Shown here: positions 21,848 to 34,300 of the stretch, one piece after another
Position numbering within the stretch: the stretch's first letter is position 1
Layout of the letters: each line of letters begins with the position of its first letter
Source of the DNA: Athripsodes cinereus
Taxonomy: Eukaryota > Arthropoda > Insecta > Trichoptera > Leptoceridae
Assembly (NCBI GenBank): GCA_947579605.1
Contig: OX388327.1
Span: forward strand, 10,403,122 to 10,467,121
Direction of reading: 5' to 3'
Length of the DNA stretch: 64,000 nt
Position numbers and translations under genes: made by a program
The notes under the pieces: generated by a model
What the model saw: the letters and a program-made list of their open reading frames with translations, nothing else
Databases searched by the model: none
What the model was told of the DNA's origin: nothing

Positions 21848-22320
21848 AGTAGCATTCACATTGCTTCACTTTGGATGATCATCCAGAGTGTCAGGGTCAA
21901 ACCTGTTCATCGAAAGTGAACACGTCTGTTCACATTTGTTCATCCTATGCTTTCACTGCCATATCTACTTTCTCACTCATATTGTATGTAGTTTGACGTA
22001 TTTTCGTATAAAAATAATTAAACAAATTCAAAAATGAAAAATAACACTTAAAATAAATTAATATAGCTCTCGACTACATAATAATTTTGTACATGATTCT
22101 GACATTCAATACAAATTCATAGAGAATAAAACAAATAATAAGATGAAACTTGTTTATGGTCGTTTCAGTGAAAGGACCTTTCATCAAAATTATGACGAGT
22201 GGTAATCTGTTTCCTCCGTCATCGCTAGTGATCACTATTGATGAAACGCCTGTTCACACTTGTTCATCTTGGAGGATCATCGGGAGTGATCACTGAAAGT
22301 GAACGTATGTGAACGACCCT
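21848..22320. mobile_element. Harbinger-type MITE, copy 2
   Basis: Same family as 15510-15972. TAA stands on both sides (21845-21847 and 22321-22323), a typical PIF/Harbinger target duplication. The interior is closest to copy 3 (shared ATTAAACAAATTCAAAAAT). Confidence 0.9.
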
Positions 22321-22404
22321 TAACACATTATCATAATCATATACTCCGCGATATCATTTAGATTGTTTAAAATAATATATTATTGATCCACGACTTGACT
22401 GATG

Positions 22405-22650
22405 ATGGATTATGTAAGTTTATTCACATTGTTTCATTCTGGATATAGAGTAATACCCATAGAGTAATAATGGACCGAAGCTGTGTTTGTTCATTCGTTC
22501 ACATTTTTGTTCAACATATGGATATGTATGTATGCAATTATGCATATTCGTTTTGTTTATTTTTCTGATATTCCATACAAATCATAGAATAGGACAAATA
22601 ACAGGAAAAAACTTGTTTATGTTTGTTTCAGTGAAAGGACCTATGAAAAT
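22405..22650. mobile_element. degenerate relative of the Harbinger-type MITE
   Basis: Shares TTATTCACATTGTTTCATTC, GTTCACATTTTTGTTCA and TTTGTTTCAGTGAAAGGACC in the same order as the intact copies but lacks a right end. Older and truncated. Confidence 0.55.
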
Positions 22651-22941
22651 CAACAACAAATTTTCTCAAATACAAAAATTTTGAAACTGGGAAATTTTGG
22701 TCAATTTCTGGCACTTTTATAACTGGCAATAATAATTATAATGGCCATGCGGTGTAGCCATAATCACGCTTTATGCCACATAATAAAAAAGTTTTCCCGA
22801 CATTTCTAGATAAATCCATTTTTCCATGTGTTTCTATATATAATATTATATACAGTGGCGTAACTATAATTTTAATACTGAATAGACATAAAAAATTAAA
22901 TACTGAATAGACATACTAACTTAAACCAAATAATATAACAA

Positions 22942-23397
22942 TAGAGATGCAACGAATAGTATATTTGCCGAATACCGAATATTATATGCAAGATCATGTG
23001 CCGAATAACCGAAAAAACAATGGTGAGAGCGTGCGGTAGGTACTCCCGGCCGCGCATCTTCGTGTAGGTACATCATAGATGTAATAGACTTGCAGCGGGA
23101 TAAATTTTTTCGAATTTTTTGTGTTCCAACATTAATAAAATAACAATAACACATATGTTGTTTCACTCCATATCAAATTAAATTAATTAATTAGATATTT
23201 GAGGATTAATAATTACTCAACTGCAGCTGACAATGAAAACGCAACAATCTACCTACAAGCTATTGGTTCCTTCGAGTTTTACATTTAAACTATTCAGCAG
23301 AATACCGAATAATAGGCTAAATATTCGGCCGAATAGAAAAAAATGTTGCCAAATATGCAGAATACCAAATAGTTGCCAAATATTTGTTGCATTTCTA
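22942..23397. mobile_element. non-autonomous hAT-like element
   Basis: Ends are inverted: TAGAGATGCAACGAATA at left, TAGAAATGCAACAAATATTT as reverse complement at right. The interior repeats GCCGAATA and CCGAATA. The RGATGCAACGAATA terminus is a common hAT end. The 8-bp flanks do not match, so this copy is old or its duplication has decayed. Confidence 0.7.
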
Positions 23398-23568
23398 ATT
23401 TAAATACTGAATAGATATCGAACACAATGGTTCAAAGCAGGAATTGGTGGGTGGAGTGCACTCGAACCGCCTAAGCCATTTCGAAAACATCAAAATTCCT
23501 TTCCTGTTTCCCAAAGAAGGAACTTTGCAATTAGTGTGGTTTAGGTGTCTGTAGAGAATTGTATCTTA

Positions 23569-24032
23569 AGTAGCACTCACATTGCTTCACTTTGGATGAT
23601 CATCCAGAGTGTCAGGGTCAAACCTGTTCATCGAAAGTGAACACGTCTGTTCACATTTGTTCATCCTATGCTTTCACTGCCGTGTCAACACTCACGGTCA
23701 TGTTGTATGTAGTTTGACGTATTTTCGTATAAAAATAATTAAACAAATTCAAAAATTAAAAATAACACATAAATTAAATTAATATAGCTCTCGACTGCAT
23801 AATAATTTTGTACATGATTCTGACATTCAATACAAATTCATAGAGAATTAAACAAATAAACTTGTTTATGGTCGTTTCAGTGAAAGGACCTTTCATCAAA
23901 ATTATGACGAGTGGTAATCTCTTTCCTCTGTCATCGCTAGTGATCACTAGCGATGAAACGCCCGTTCACATTTGTTCATCTTGGAGGATCATCCGGAGTG
24001 ATCACTGAAAGTGAACGTATGTGAACGACCCT
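23569..24032. mobile_element. Harbinger-type MITE, copy 3
   Basis: Same family as 15510 and 21848. TTA stands on both sides (23566-23568 and 24033-24035). Near-intact, with the inverted CTAGTGATCACTAG core near 23936-23949. Confidence 0.9.
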
Positions 24033-24035
24033 TTA

Positions 24036-25071
24036 AAGAACATATTGGTAATGAGGTAGGTTGGTACAATAAAACAAAAATATTTGGAAATCAAATCAAT
24101 TTATTTGTGATCATCACAACAATAAATGTACATATTATCATTATTGTATATTGTGACTCATTATATAGTTAAAGTACACAAGAGAAGGTGCAATTCAAAC
24201 ATAGGAATGCAAGAAAAAAAATATAAAAACCCATTGTAGGGTTCATCGTAGTCATAAGAGAGAGAGAGAGACACACACAATATTAATACAATTTGGATCA
24301 ATCTATCAAACAATAAATATGTTACGAGAACATTCCAAGTTGTAATTACTGTTAAATAGCACCATAGCAATATTATTCATCGTATTGTAAATATTAGATT
24401 TTAGTTCACAGTAAACTCTATAGAGAGAAGAGTAATTATGATCTAGGCATGAAGGTTTTAGGTGCCATATTTGTTGCTCTATAGAAGCTATATACTATAA
24501 ACTTAATAGCATTTTTTTTTTTATGGAACATCAAGTGTCTTTAGTTTACCGCCAAAAAGACAACTTCTAAATTTTACACATGGGTCATGTGACACACATA
24601 CACAAAATTTTGACATGCTTGAAATCAACTGCTTACACTTCATTAGAAATGTTATAAAAATTATTTTTTGTATTAAGTAATGAGATATAATAAAATAATA
24701 AAAAAAATAATCAAAAGAATATTTTTATTATTGTAAAGTACAGTTCATTTCTAGCCTGTCAAATATTGACAATGTCACACAACCCATATTAAATATGCAA
24801 AGAAAAATATCACACAGATATTTACATATTGTATTATCATGAAAATTGAGTCAATAGCAAAAAGTTGGTTATTTAGAAATTCCCAGTACAGCTTTCATGG
24901 CAAATGAAAAATATTATTGGAAAATTAACAAAATAATATGGTTTATAAACCAGAAAAGAAATAAAAATAAAAATGTGTAGTCTATATTTACTAGAATACT
25001 CTTTTGTGTAAGAATAAGGATTAATAAAACTAAAACAAAACTAAAAATGTTACAAATATCATTAAATAGAT
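24036..25071. other. no gene seen; one microsatellite
   Basis: AT-rich. A GA run then CA run lies at 24256-24280. Otherwise nothing supportable. Confidence 0.5.
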
Positions 25072-25233
25072 GAAGTTTGTCGGTAGCCCAAAGGTAGAGC
25101 TCGGCCTCATGCACTAGAGGTGTGTGGTTCAATCCCAGATGCCGGCAAATTCCCCTATCATGACACAAGCTTTTAGCTTACTGTGAAAGGTGTATAAGGT
25201 TGTATTAGGGTTTATAACAAAAATCCAGATCAT
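25072..25233 (+). mobile_element. tRNA-derived SINE, plus-strand copy
   Basis: Head TTTGTCGGTAGCCCAAAGGT with GTAGAGC, B box GGTTCAATCCC (one difference from consensus), then GCCGGCAAATTCCCC and the tail AAGCTTTTAGCTTACTGTGA. Same family as 19386-19547. Confidence 0.75.
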
Positions 25234-26637
25234 AACTCATTACACAAGAAACGCACAGTAAACATTATTGAAAACAATACTTATCTAACTTAAGCAATTA
25301 CAATTTTGAAATATATTCTATTTTATTGTTTCGTCTTCATTGTTAAGTTATAAACTACTTTCTACCAACATTGGTTATTTTATGGCAGTACAATGTTCAT
25401 CAATAAATAAATGTTGACAATAAAAAAATTGTAGGCACTGTGATGATAGCTTTTTAATTGAGCATCAGCTTAGCAACTCGTTTACCAAAATAATATTCTT
25501 AAATAGTTTTCAGCTATATGCTTTTTTTATTTTACACAAAGTGACAATTTAACATTTTCAATGCAACATGTGAATTTAATAAGGCATTTAAAAACTGTGT
25601 CCGTACTTACTGAATGAAAGGTGCAAATGAATGTTCTATCTGTTTTTTTCCTCCTATTTAAAAAGAAAGAGATCAAACAAATTATTTTCATTCTCATTTC
25701 TTTTCTATATTATAAATAAAGAAAAAAGGTAGACAAAACATTTGTTCACAGCATTAGTTCGGTAAATATAGATGCGGCTAAAGTAGTTTAGCTGAATATT
25801 TTTAGGTGTAAGTTTGCACAGTATTACATTGACAAATGTGTAAAGCGTGTTACAAAATATTTAGCAATAATTATCAGATTGTCTCTTCATTGAAACCATA
25901 GAAACTTATTCAAAATAAAAAGGGAGAAAAGTTTCATTTAAACACTTACAGTTATCATTGGAATGGTGTCTAGAAATGATGAAGGACTTAATCTAAACAT
26001 AAGGTTATGTATATATTATTTTTACTTTAATATTTGCATGGTACTAGGTATATTAATGACTTTATTTCCTCTTACAAGTACAGCTTTTAATTGAGTAATT
26101 TCACAATATTAATATTCTATACATCTGATAATAATAAGTTATCTTATTTTATATAAACACAATGTAACTATAACACACACACACACACACGCAGTGATAA
26201 CTTGTACAATATATGGCACATTTTGTGAGAAAACAACAAATTTCATATCAAATCTTTACTGCACAATTTTATTTATTGGCCAGAATGAGTTAGTTTGCCT
26301 AGTCAATTCTGAAGTTCTATATCACTATTCAGATTGTGGAATAAAAAATTAGACAACTTGGAGTATATGAGACTGTACTTTCACATATTATTTTGAATGC
26401 ATTTGTTTACATGGTAGGATGTGATTGTTATTTCTGTCAAGATGGCCTCTTAACACATGCATGGTTCATGTGTATTTCAAGATGGCAGTTTTTGATACAG
26501 AAGTTATTCATCTTTCTCATTTGTCTTTTGTTTTACAGAAAATATCATTTCTCCTTTAGAGACATATGAGGCATCAGGCGAATGCAAAAAACAAGTCTGC
26601 CACAAGTCAACTTTGTTTAAAGATAAATCTAAATTTG
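25234..26637. other. no gene seen; minor repeats
   Basis: Holds a diverged repeat at about 25640-25810 (AAGAAAGAGATCAAACAAA then TATTTTCATTCTCATTTC) that recurs at 29870-30030, and a CA microsatellite at 26172-26190. No coding region supported. Confidence 0.45.
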
Positions 26638-26795
26638 AAATAGGCCCAAATATACCTCAGAACCCTCACAGTAAGCGATATGATTGTGTAGTGAAGATGG
26701 AGTAGGTTGACAGTATATGGAAACAAACCCAGGATCTCTCAATTGAAACTCTAAGCCTCTATGACCAACAGGTTACTGATCACCTCAAAATCTTA
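26638..26795 (-). mobile_element. diverged SINE copy
   Basis: Reads ATAGGCCCAAATATACCTCA at left (the SINE tail reversed) and AACTCTAAGCCTCTATGACC then AACAGGTTACTG near the right (head region). Strongly diverged from the copies at 19386 and 25072. Confidence 0.4.
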
Positions 26796-27872
26796 GTGAT
26801 CATCAGCAAAATTACCAATGGTATTTATTCCATCTTCTCACTAGTGCCTTAGTGACATAATCACCTTGTTATGCTAAAACCACTACAAACACCAGTGCCA
26901 AATGAAAACGAAACAAGATAAAAAATAAAAAATAGCCTAAAAAACAAGCCACACCATGGATGAAAAGTTTATTAAACAAATAATAATAATAATCACTTAA
27001 TAATGAAACACAACCAGGTCTACTTCTGCATATAGGAATAAATTTTAGTACATCTTTAGACAAAGTAAAATTTCTACAATAAATTTTTCATATTTAGTAA
27101 AAACAGCATTTCATATTCTGCACATTTTATATTCTGACACTAAACATGTTTCAGCAAATCTTCATTTGAAAATCAAAGTCGTTAAAATAATAATCAAGAA
27201 ACAACTACATACCTAAAAACAGAGTTGAACAGGACTCGGTCAGATGTAATAACTTTAAATAGATGAAAAGTAATTCTTGAATGGCAAACTAGTACCTATA
27301 GGTAAAAAAATTGTGGAGAAACAACAGACTAGGTGGTCAAACGAAGTAGGAACGATTTTCTCAACACAGAAAGATTTGGTAGTCCAAAAACGAGACATGT
27401 ATTAATAGTAAGATCGAAAAAATTCAAAAAAGTTTCGATGAAAATATAGCATTTAATTCCAATATCCTTTACTTTCTTGCAAATATCTGTAAAGGAACAC
27501 TTTAGCAAGAGATTGTGATCTATAAATGTGCATAATACGAAATGTCAACAATTAAAACAGAATTTAAAGACTCAAACGATGAAGCTCTCTACTCTATGGA
27601 CAGTAATGATATTATAATCTTAACCGTAACTGAGCTCTGATATATATAAATAATAATATTTGAATATCTTCTTTGGATGGGATGGTAATACAGGATAGTA
27701 AATTATAACATTTTCTTTGTGTAATATAAATTACAATACAATATAATTTTACAATAACTTTACAAATATCACATTTAAATAAACTCTGAATATCAGTAAT
27801 ACTAATTGATGTAACCATTGGCATGTGCAATGTGCATACAATAAACATAATATGTGTACCTACATACTAATA

Positions 27873-28311
27873 CAGTCGATTACGCTTAATTTGGACACAG
27901 CTTAATTGGAACAGCCGCTTATTTGGGACAACATTCCGCTTAATTGCGACAGTAAATTTAAGATCACAGCACATATTATGTTCTCACTCATTTTTGCGTT
28001 GAATCAAATTGTATGTATGTACCTACCCATTTATTATTTTAATTAGGAATTTATTTTTTTCCTAAATGTTAATATTACATATTTGTAATTTATATGATAA
28101 TTTATATTACCTAATGTAATTTACAGTTTCTAAGAGTTTATAAAATAAAATAAATGAATAAAAATATGCATTGTTTAATTTTATGTGTGTATTACTGGTT
28201 AATGGCCTTAGTTGGCAAAACCAAATAAATGAATTTAAAAAAATGTGAAATTCGCTTAATTGGGACAAAATGCTTAAGTCCCGATGTGTCCCAATTAAGC
28301 GGAATCGACTG
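27873..28311. mobile_element. pogo/Tc1-mariner-like MITE, TA target
   Basis: Left end CAGTCGATTACGCTTAATT, right end (reverse complement) CAGTCGATTCCGCTTAATTG; TA flanks both ends (27871-27872 and 28312-28313). Subterminal GCTTAATTGGGACA words repeat inward. TA duplication and CAGTCGA termini fit pogo-type elements. 439 bp, non-coding. Confidence 0.85.
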
Positions 28312-28313
28312 TA

Positions 28314-29840
28314 TATGGAATGAATTTCAGGACTACAATCTTTCTTCTCATAGTTATAGTCACAAGCTATTAAGAGTTGTTTTTATAAAAAGTTTATAAT
28401 AAAGTGATAGTAAATACGAAAACCAATATAATCCTTTTTATAAAAATGACTCTTTGAAGACTTAGGAATACGTGTATCAGAAGAAAGGCAATAGATCAGT
28501 AGATTGCTATTCAACATTACTAAACTCAAAAGTTTTGTAAGTCGCACGTATTACAATGGTTACATCAACCAGAGATAATTTTATGAATAATATTACAAAC
28601 TTTCCAAACTTCCTCCAATATAGGTACTCCTCGTAAGCTCTTTACACAATCATCGTCATATCACATCTCTTCTATTACCTTCTTAATAGTTATATAGTCT
28701 ATTCGCACACATGTAATTAATATAATGTCTTTTTATTTGCACGACAGGTAAATGTACACACGCTTACTTTACAATCAAATATTAAAAAAAAATCTCATTC
28801 AACTATTACCGTTATTCATTTGTCGGGTTGTAAATTTTAAATTTGAATGAAAATTGAACCATCTGAAGATGAGAGTTTATTTATTCATTTCATTCTTCAA
28901 TGTACATTAGTTTCAATTTGATCAGTAAAAATTACATCAAGAATCATCAGTTTTAGTTTGTTTATTAATTTAGTCTCAATGTTTGGTGAGTGATACTACC
29001 CACTCGTTGTACATAATTGAACTCGCAGAATTTGATAAAAGTCGAATATTGAGATATTTGACCCGTTTGCTTAAAAATAGACAGAATATTTTGCATTATG
29101 CACAAAAATTGAAATAAATGACATGTACAGGTTGTATGAAAACCATTACTAACAATATCAAAAATATATTATGAATGTAACGAACAAGAGAAATAAACCA
29201 GATACACACCACATACTACACAAAAATAATGAATAGTTTGAACTTTTATAGACTAGATTGAGTATCGGAATGGACTACAATGTCGTCTTTGAAATATTGA
29301 CAGTAAAATATAAAGGTAATCTCATGTCACTAAGATGAAACAATATTAAATATACACATAATATTACATGTAGGGAATGAATTGTGACTACAACACACTA
29401 CAGAACATCTAACATCTTTATATAACTTTGTTTAAATCAGACAGTGCCTAAATATTATTGAGTAATCCTCCTTTAGATAAACAGATTATTACAAGTACAT
29501 AATACCAACATCCGCATAAACAAAAATATTATTGATCTAAATCAAAAAATACAAACAAAGTAATCAGATTAAAAGCATACACACTCTCTTATCATTTTTA
29601 ATCCAACAAGAACGTCTAACCACATATATTTAAGTATTTCCATAGGTTTTTATCAGTAATTAGTAATTACACATATTTTACTTTAAATTATTTATAATCT
29701 CGTGAATTATTTTGTAAACGTCTGAATCCACTACATCATTTCATAATATGACCATAATGATACTCACAAGTAAGTAATATTTCCATGAATAATATTGGAC
29801 ATCAGCTGTGTCCACAGTAAGAGTTAGCAAACAAATGGTG
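28314..29840. other. no gene seen
   Basis: AT-rich sequence 3' of UNC119 (minus-strand gene); part of it may be UNC119 3' UTR, but no end can be fixed. Confidence 0.4.
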
Positions 29841-29869
29841 TGAACAAAAGTTATATATTATCTCTTTTC

Positions 29870-30030
29870 TTCCATTTGTAAAAATAGGAAAAAGAAAGAG
29901 ATCAAACAAAATAGTTTCCTTCTTTTTTCTTTACTATATCAACTGAAAGAAGTCAAGACAGAACAACAAATGTTGTCATTGTTTGTTCTGTAAGTAAGAA
30001 TGCAGCTATAGCCAATTTGACTGACACATT
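29870..30030. repeat. diverged repeat also seen near 25640 and 31040
   Basis: AAGAAAGAGATCAAACAAAA then TTTCCTTCTTTTTTCTTTAC matches 25640-25810. The segment at about 31040-31165 (CTCATCAAATAAAGGCAAAG then TTTTCCTTCTCTTTTATT) is a looser relative. Probably an old MITE family; no clear ends. Confidence 0.4.
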
Positions 30031-30641
30031 CCTATTTCTACTATAGTCATGGTATGAAAAGACGTTTAATTGGCACAGACTCGTTAATTTATAGACTAAA
30101 AAATTATTGCAACATTTCCACTACTCGCGACTCAAATAATGTTGAGATTCCAATTTTGAAAAAGAAATAATGCAGTCGTTGCCATATCAAAGAAAAATTA
30201 CCAGTAATGTTTACATAGATAATGCATGAGAACATTAAATACTTACAATAATTTTATAAATATGCGAGTGTAAAAAAGTTAAGGCATGATAATTATTTTA
30301 ATAATGATATTAATACTCATATATATTTCAATGACTCGCAATATTATGTTGTCTTTGTAAGTAGGTACCACATGAACTAATATTCAATTACCGTCCGAAA
30401 ACATTTAAGATGGATAGTTATTGAAATTACATTATTTTTTTAATTTTTTGTTTGCACTATTAAACTTAATGAAAATGTTGTCAGTCGCAAAATGATTTAT
30501 GTATATAATAGTAAATATTATATCACCCACATTTAAAAGTAAAAGATCTTGTGAAACAGACATTTATGTAATGTTACACAGCTTCCTAACTTTACCAGAA
30601 TTTAATTTAAAAAAAGAATACACAATGTATTTTAATATTCT

Positions 30642-30663
30642 ATTACTACTACTACTACTACTA
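30642..30663. repeat. ACT microsatellite
   Basis: Seven consecutive ACT triplets. Confidence 0.9.
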
Positions 30664-30687
30664 TACTATTACGGCATATCCCACATT

Positions 30688-30752
30688 CAAAATTTAAGTC
30701 GTTCAGGATGGGTGGCAAACCTCATCGCTGAACTAAAGATGTAAAATGTCTT
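30688..30752 (-). repeat. partial copy of family X, reversed
   Basis: GTCGTTCAGGATGGGTGGCA and AACCTCATCGCTGAAC are the reverse complement of the CAGCGATGAGG.. GCCACCCATCCTGAA block of family X. Confidence 0.65.
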
Positions 30753-31391
30753 TATTTTAAAATTCAGTATGGCTTAATGTTGCAGCGCATATTCCATCAA
30801 TGAGGATATTCTATTTATTGAATTATGTCAACAAAAATTAAAACTAAAAATAATATAATAATAAAATAAGTAAACATACAATGATAAATATTCGACAGAC
30901 CTTAAAATATTGTAAAATGAGATCAATTATAAATACCTGTACTAAGGTGGCATTAATAAAATTATAAGAATGTTCAAAAGGAATGTATTGAAAATAAATA
31001 AATAATAACAATAATATTAGATATAGATAAAAACTAATGCTTTTTATTTCTTTTCCTCTCATCAAATAAAGGCAAAGAGAGGTTGAATTTATTGTTTTCC
31101 TTCTCTTTTATTATGTGTATTTACGAAGAAAAGAATAAAAAAACATTTGGTAAGTGTGAACGTACCTAATAAACAACACACAAAATAAAAATGGTGTAGA
31201 AGTGTGAAAGAGTTAGTGATGTGAGGTTTGTATGTGTGGTCACTGTGTTTACACGATCAGTCCGGTACGTATACAACTGACTAACAGAATGATTTCAGAT
31301 CTTTTAAAAATTGACGGAGTGATGCGAGGCTGACTGTGTAAACAGAGTTAATGGTGCATGGAGGGCAGTGATAGATGCTGGAACATTGTGT

Positions 31392-34300
31392 CTAGTTTAC
31401 ACCTCCATTGTAAGCGTAGTCAGCCTTGTTATGCATAACCAGTCTGTTTTCTACAAAGTAGAAGCTATCCGAACATGTCTCAAAGGGGTTGGCTATCATT
31501 TCTTCCACTGAAAAAAAAAACAATGCAACAGATTTACACAAAATTATTGCTATATAATATGAGGTTGTGTAACCATGTGTAGGAGGTTACCCAAAGTGCA
31601 CTCTCCATAACTAAGTACATGACAGAGGTTTGCATTAGATGGAAGTCAAGTCTCGTTATGATCTTCAGAACTGAAGGACGAACTATGAAAACCATTTTTT
31701 TTTAACTAAAATCGACAATTCCCTGAGATTAACAGACAATCTGTCTTTGAAGAACTGGAATTCCACAGTTCTAAAATACTAATCTCTAGATCTTCGCATA
31801 ATATTAAAAATGAAGGTTACCATCCATCCGGTATAAAATGATATATTTACACAAAAGTTATTAGCAAATACTTAGTGAGGACTCACCCAAGTCAGTAGGC
31901 AGAGTAGGAAACTCATAGATGTGTTCACAAGTGTTACGTGAAAATGGAATGCAGAAACCAAACTCAAAATCAAATGTCTTCAGCAATGTATCGCGGAAGA
32001 AGTGGCGCTCTATCATCCGAAAATGATTCACGGGGCGACTACCAACTGTGAACTCCACCCTAGAAAAAATATACTTAACATAAATTTCATGATAAGGATT
32101 GGTATTTATTTTGTAAAAATGTTAATTAATAAATAATATAATATTTGAATTACAACAAGAACTATATTATGGCAGCCAAGGTTTTGACATGTAATGTCTT
32201 TGTCAAACTAAATATTTTATTATTTTTTTTAATAAAGACTGTTATTTCATTTAAATGTTTTCAATTACTTTTTAGTTATGTTTACATGGAGAGCATTCTG
32301 TTGGAGGAAGTCTTTCGGATGATTAGACAAGAACTGACATTTCATAAACATCCATGAGATGGGTGAGGGAGGGCAGTGTAACTTTTAATTGTTTTGGTTT
32401 CAATGAACCCATTCATGTTAACACATATAATAATTAGTAGTGAGTAATATAATTTATATATGATTTTATGGTGAAGTCAGAAAGAGTATACAAGATTGCA
32501 TGACTGTCTATGAAGTATATAGCCAGTGTCCGGTAGTACATTGTACACTGAATCCTATTTGCTAGGGTGATACTTAATTTTCAGGTTTTTATATTAATTC
32601 TTTTTCCGATATTTTCTTTTATGATTGTAAGAAAATTATAGGCGGCGCACTATCCTCTTTGTCATAAGGACGAACCGCTATTGTCTTTCAGTATTATTGA
32701 AATATCTAATTGAGTATATATCAATTTGTTATTAATGGCTATTTTTAATGTGTTTTCAGATTTTTAGTTACTAAACAAAATTCGTTGAATCAAAATTTTT
32801 CAGTTTTTACTCAACCTGTCTTCAGCTCTCGTAATGACCTCTAAAAGCATTAAAATAGAATTGGAAAAAAATCTAAAACAAATAAAGAGTAGAGAAATAA
32901 AACACAAATTTAACATAGGCCAGTTCAAAATTGAAAATAAAAAGATATCTTTAAGAATCACCCCAGGCTAAGGCAGGTAGAGTTCACAATCACACATACA
33001 TAATATAATAATTATATTGATTAGTTCACTGACACTCGCTTACTTAGAACTTAACCTACTGACTGCTCCTTACACAGAACTCATTAAATATTAATGCCTT
33101 GTGAATGTTAGACAATTACTTGGTTAGCACTTGACATGCTTAAAAATTAATGAAGGCAGAATTATGAATGTGAAACCTCTATCTATCCTTCCTTGAACAA
33201 CTGTTTTTCCGCATGTGTCTTTTTTTCTGCAGGTCCACATTAAATTTACACAAAAATAGATTGCATTAATCATTGTCTGTTCACCATTTTCCTGCATTAA
33301 TCTTTTAAATCACGTAGCAAATTTCAATAACATTGAAGAGCGAAAGAGAATGGTTTGTCTGTCCTTTCATTTTCGGAAGTGTACACGATATTCCAAGAAT
33401 TGAAATTTATGTACATTTAATAACTGATGCCTGAAAAAAATAATTTGTAACACCGAAAGTCCATTGATTTTTTGCGGCAATAAAAAAAAACAAATGACAA
33501 CAAAAGATCATTTGATGTAACATATATGTACCTATATTTAAATATTAATGTTTATTTTCTATACATTTTGTATTCCAGTATTCATTGTTAGATATGATAG
33601 GTAGATAGAGTTTTCACTGTATGTGCGTCTCTATCATTGTGTACATATTTCATATGCCATAAGAATTGAAATAAATATTTGTATTCCAGTATTCATTGTT
33701 AGATATGATAGGTAGATAGAGTTTTCACTGTATGAGAGTTTTCACTGTATGTGCGTCTCTATCATTGTGTACATATTTCATATGCCATAAGAATTGAAAT
33801 AAATATTTGTATTCCAGTATTCATTGTTAGATATGATAGGTAGATAGAGTTTTCACTGGATGTGCGTCTCTATCATTGTGTACATATTTCATATGCCATA
33901 AGAATTGAAATAAATATTTGTATTCCAGTATTCATTGTTAGATATGATAGGTAGATAGAGTTTTCACTGTATGTGCGTCTCTATCATTGTGTACATATTT
34001 CATATGCCATAAGAATTGAAATAAATATTTGTATTCCAGTATTCATTGTTAGATATGATAGGTAGATAGAGTTTTCACTGTATGTGCGTCTCTATCATTG
34101 TGTACATATTTCATATGCCATAAGAATTGAAATAAATATTTGTATTCCAGTATTCATTGTTAGATATGATAGGTAGATAGAGTTTTCACTGTATGTGCGT
34201 CTCTATCATTGTGTACATATTTCATATGCCATAAGAATTGAAATAAATATTTGTATTCCAGTATTCATTGTTAGATATGATAGGTAGATAGAGTTTTCAC

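Noticed and set aside
25072..25150. tRNA gene
   Set aside because: Box A and B motifs are present, but the arms do not close into a cloverleaf and the same sequence with the same tail occurs in several copies, so it is a SINE head.
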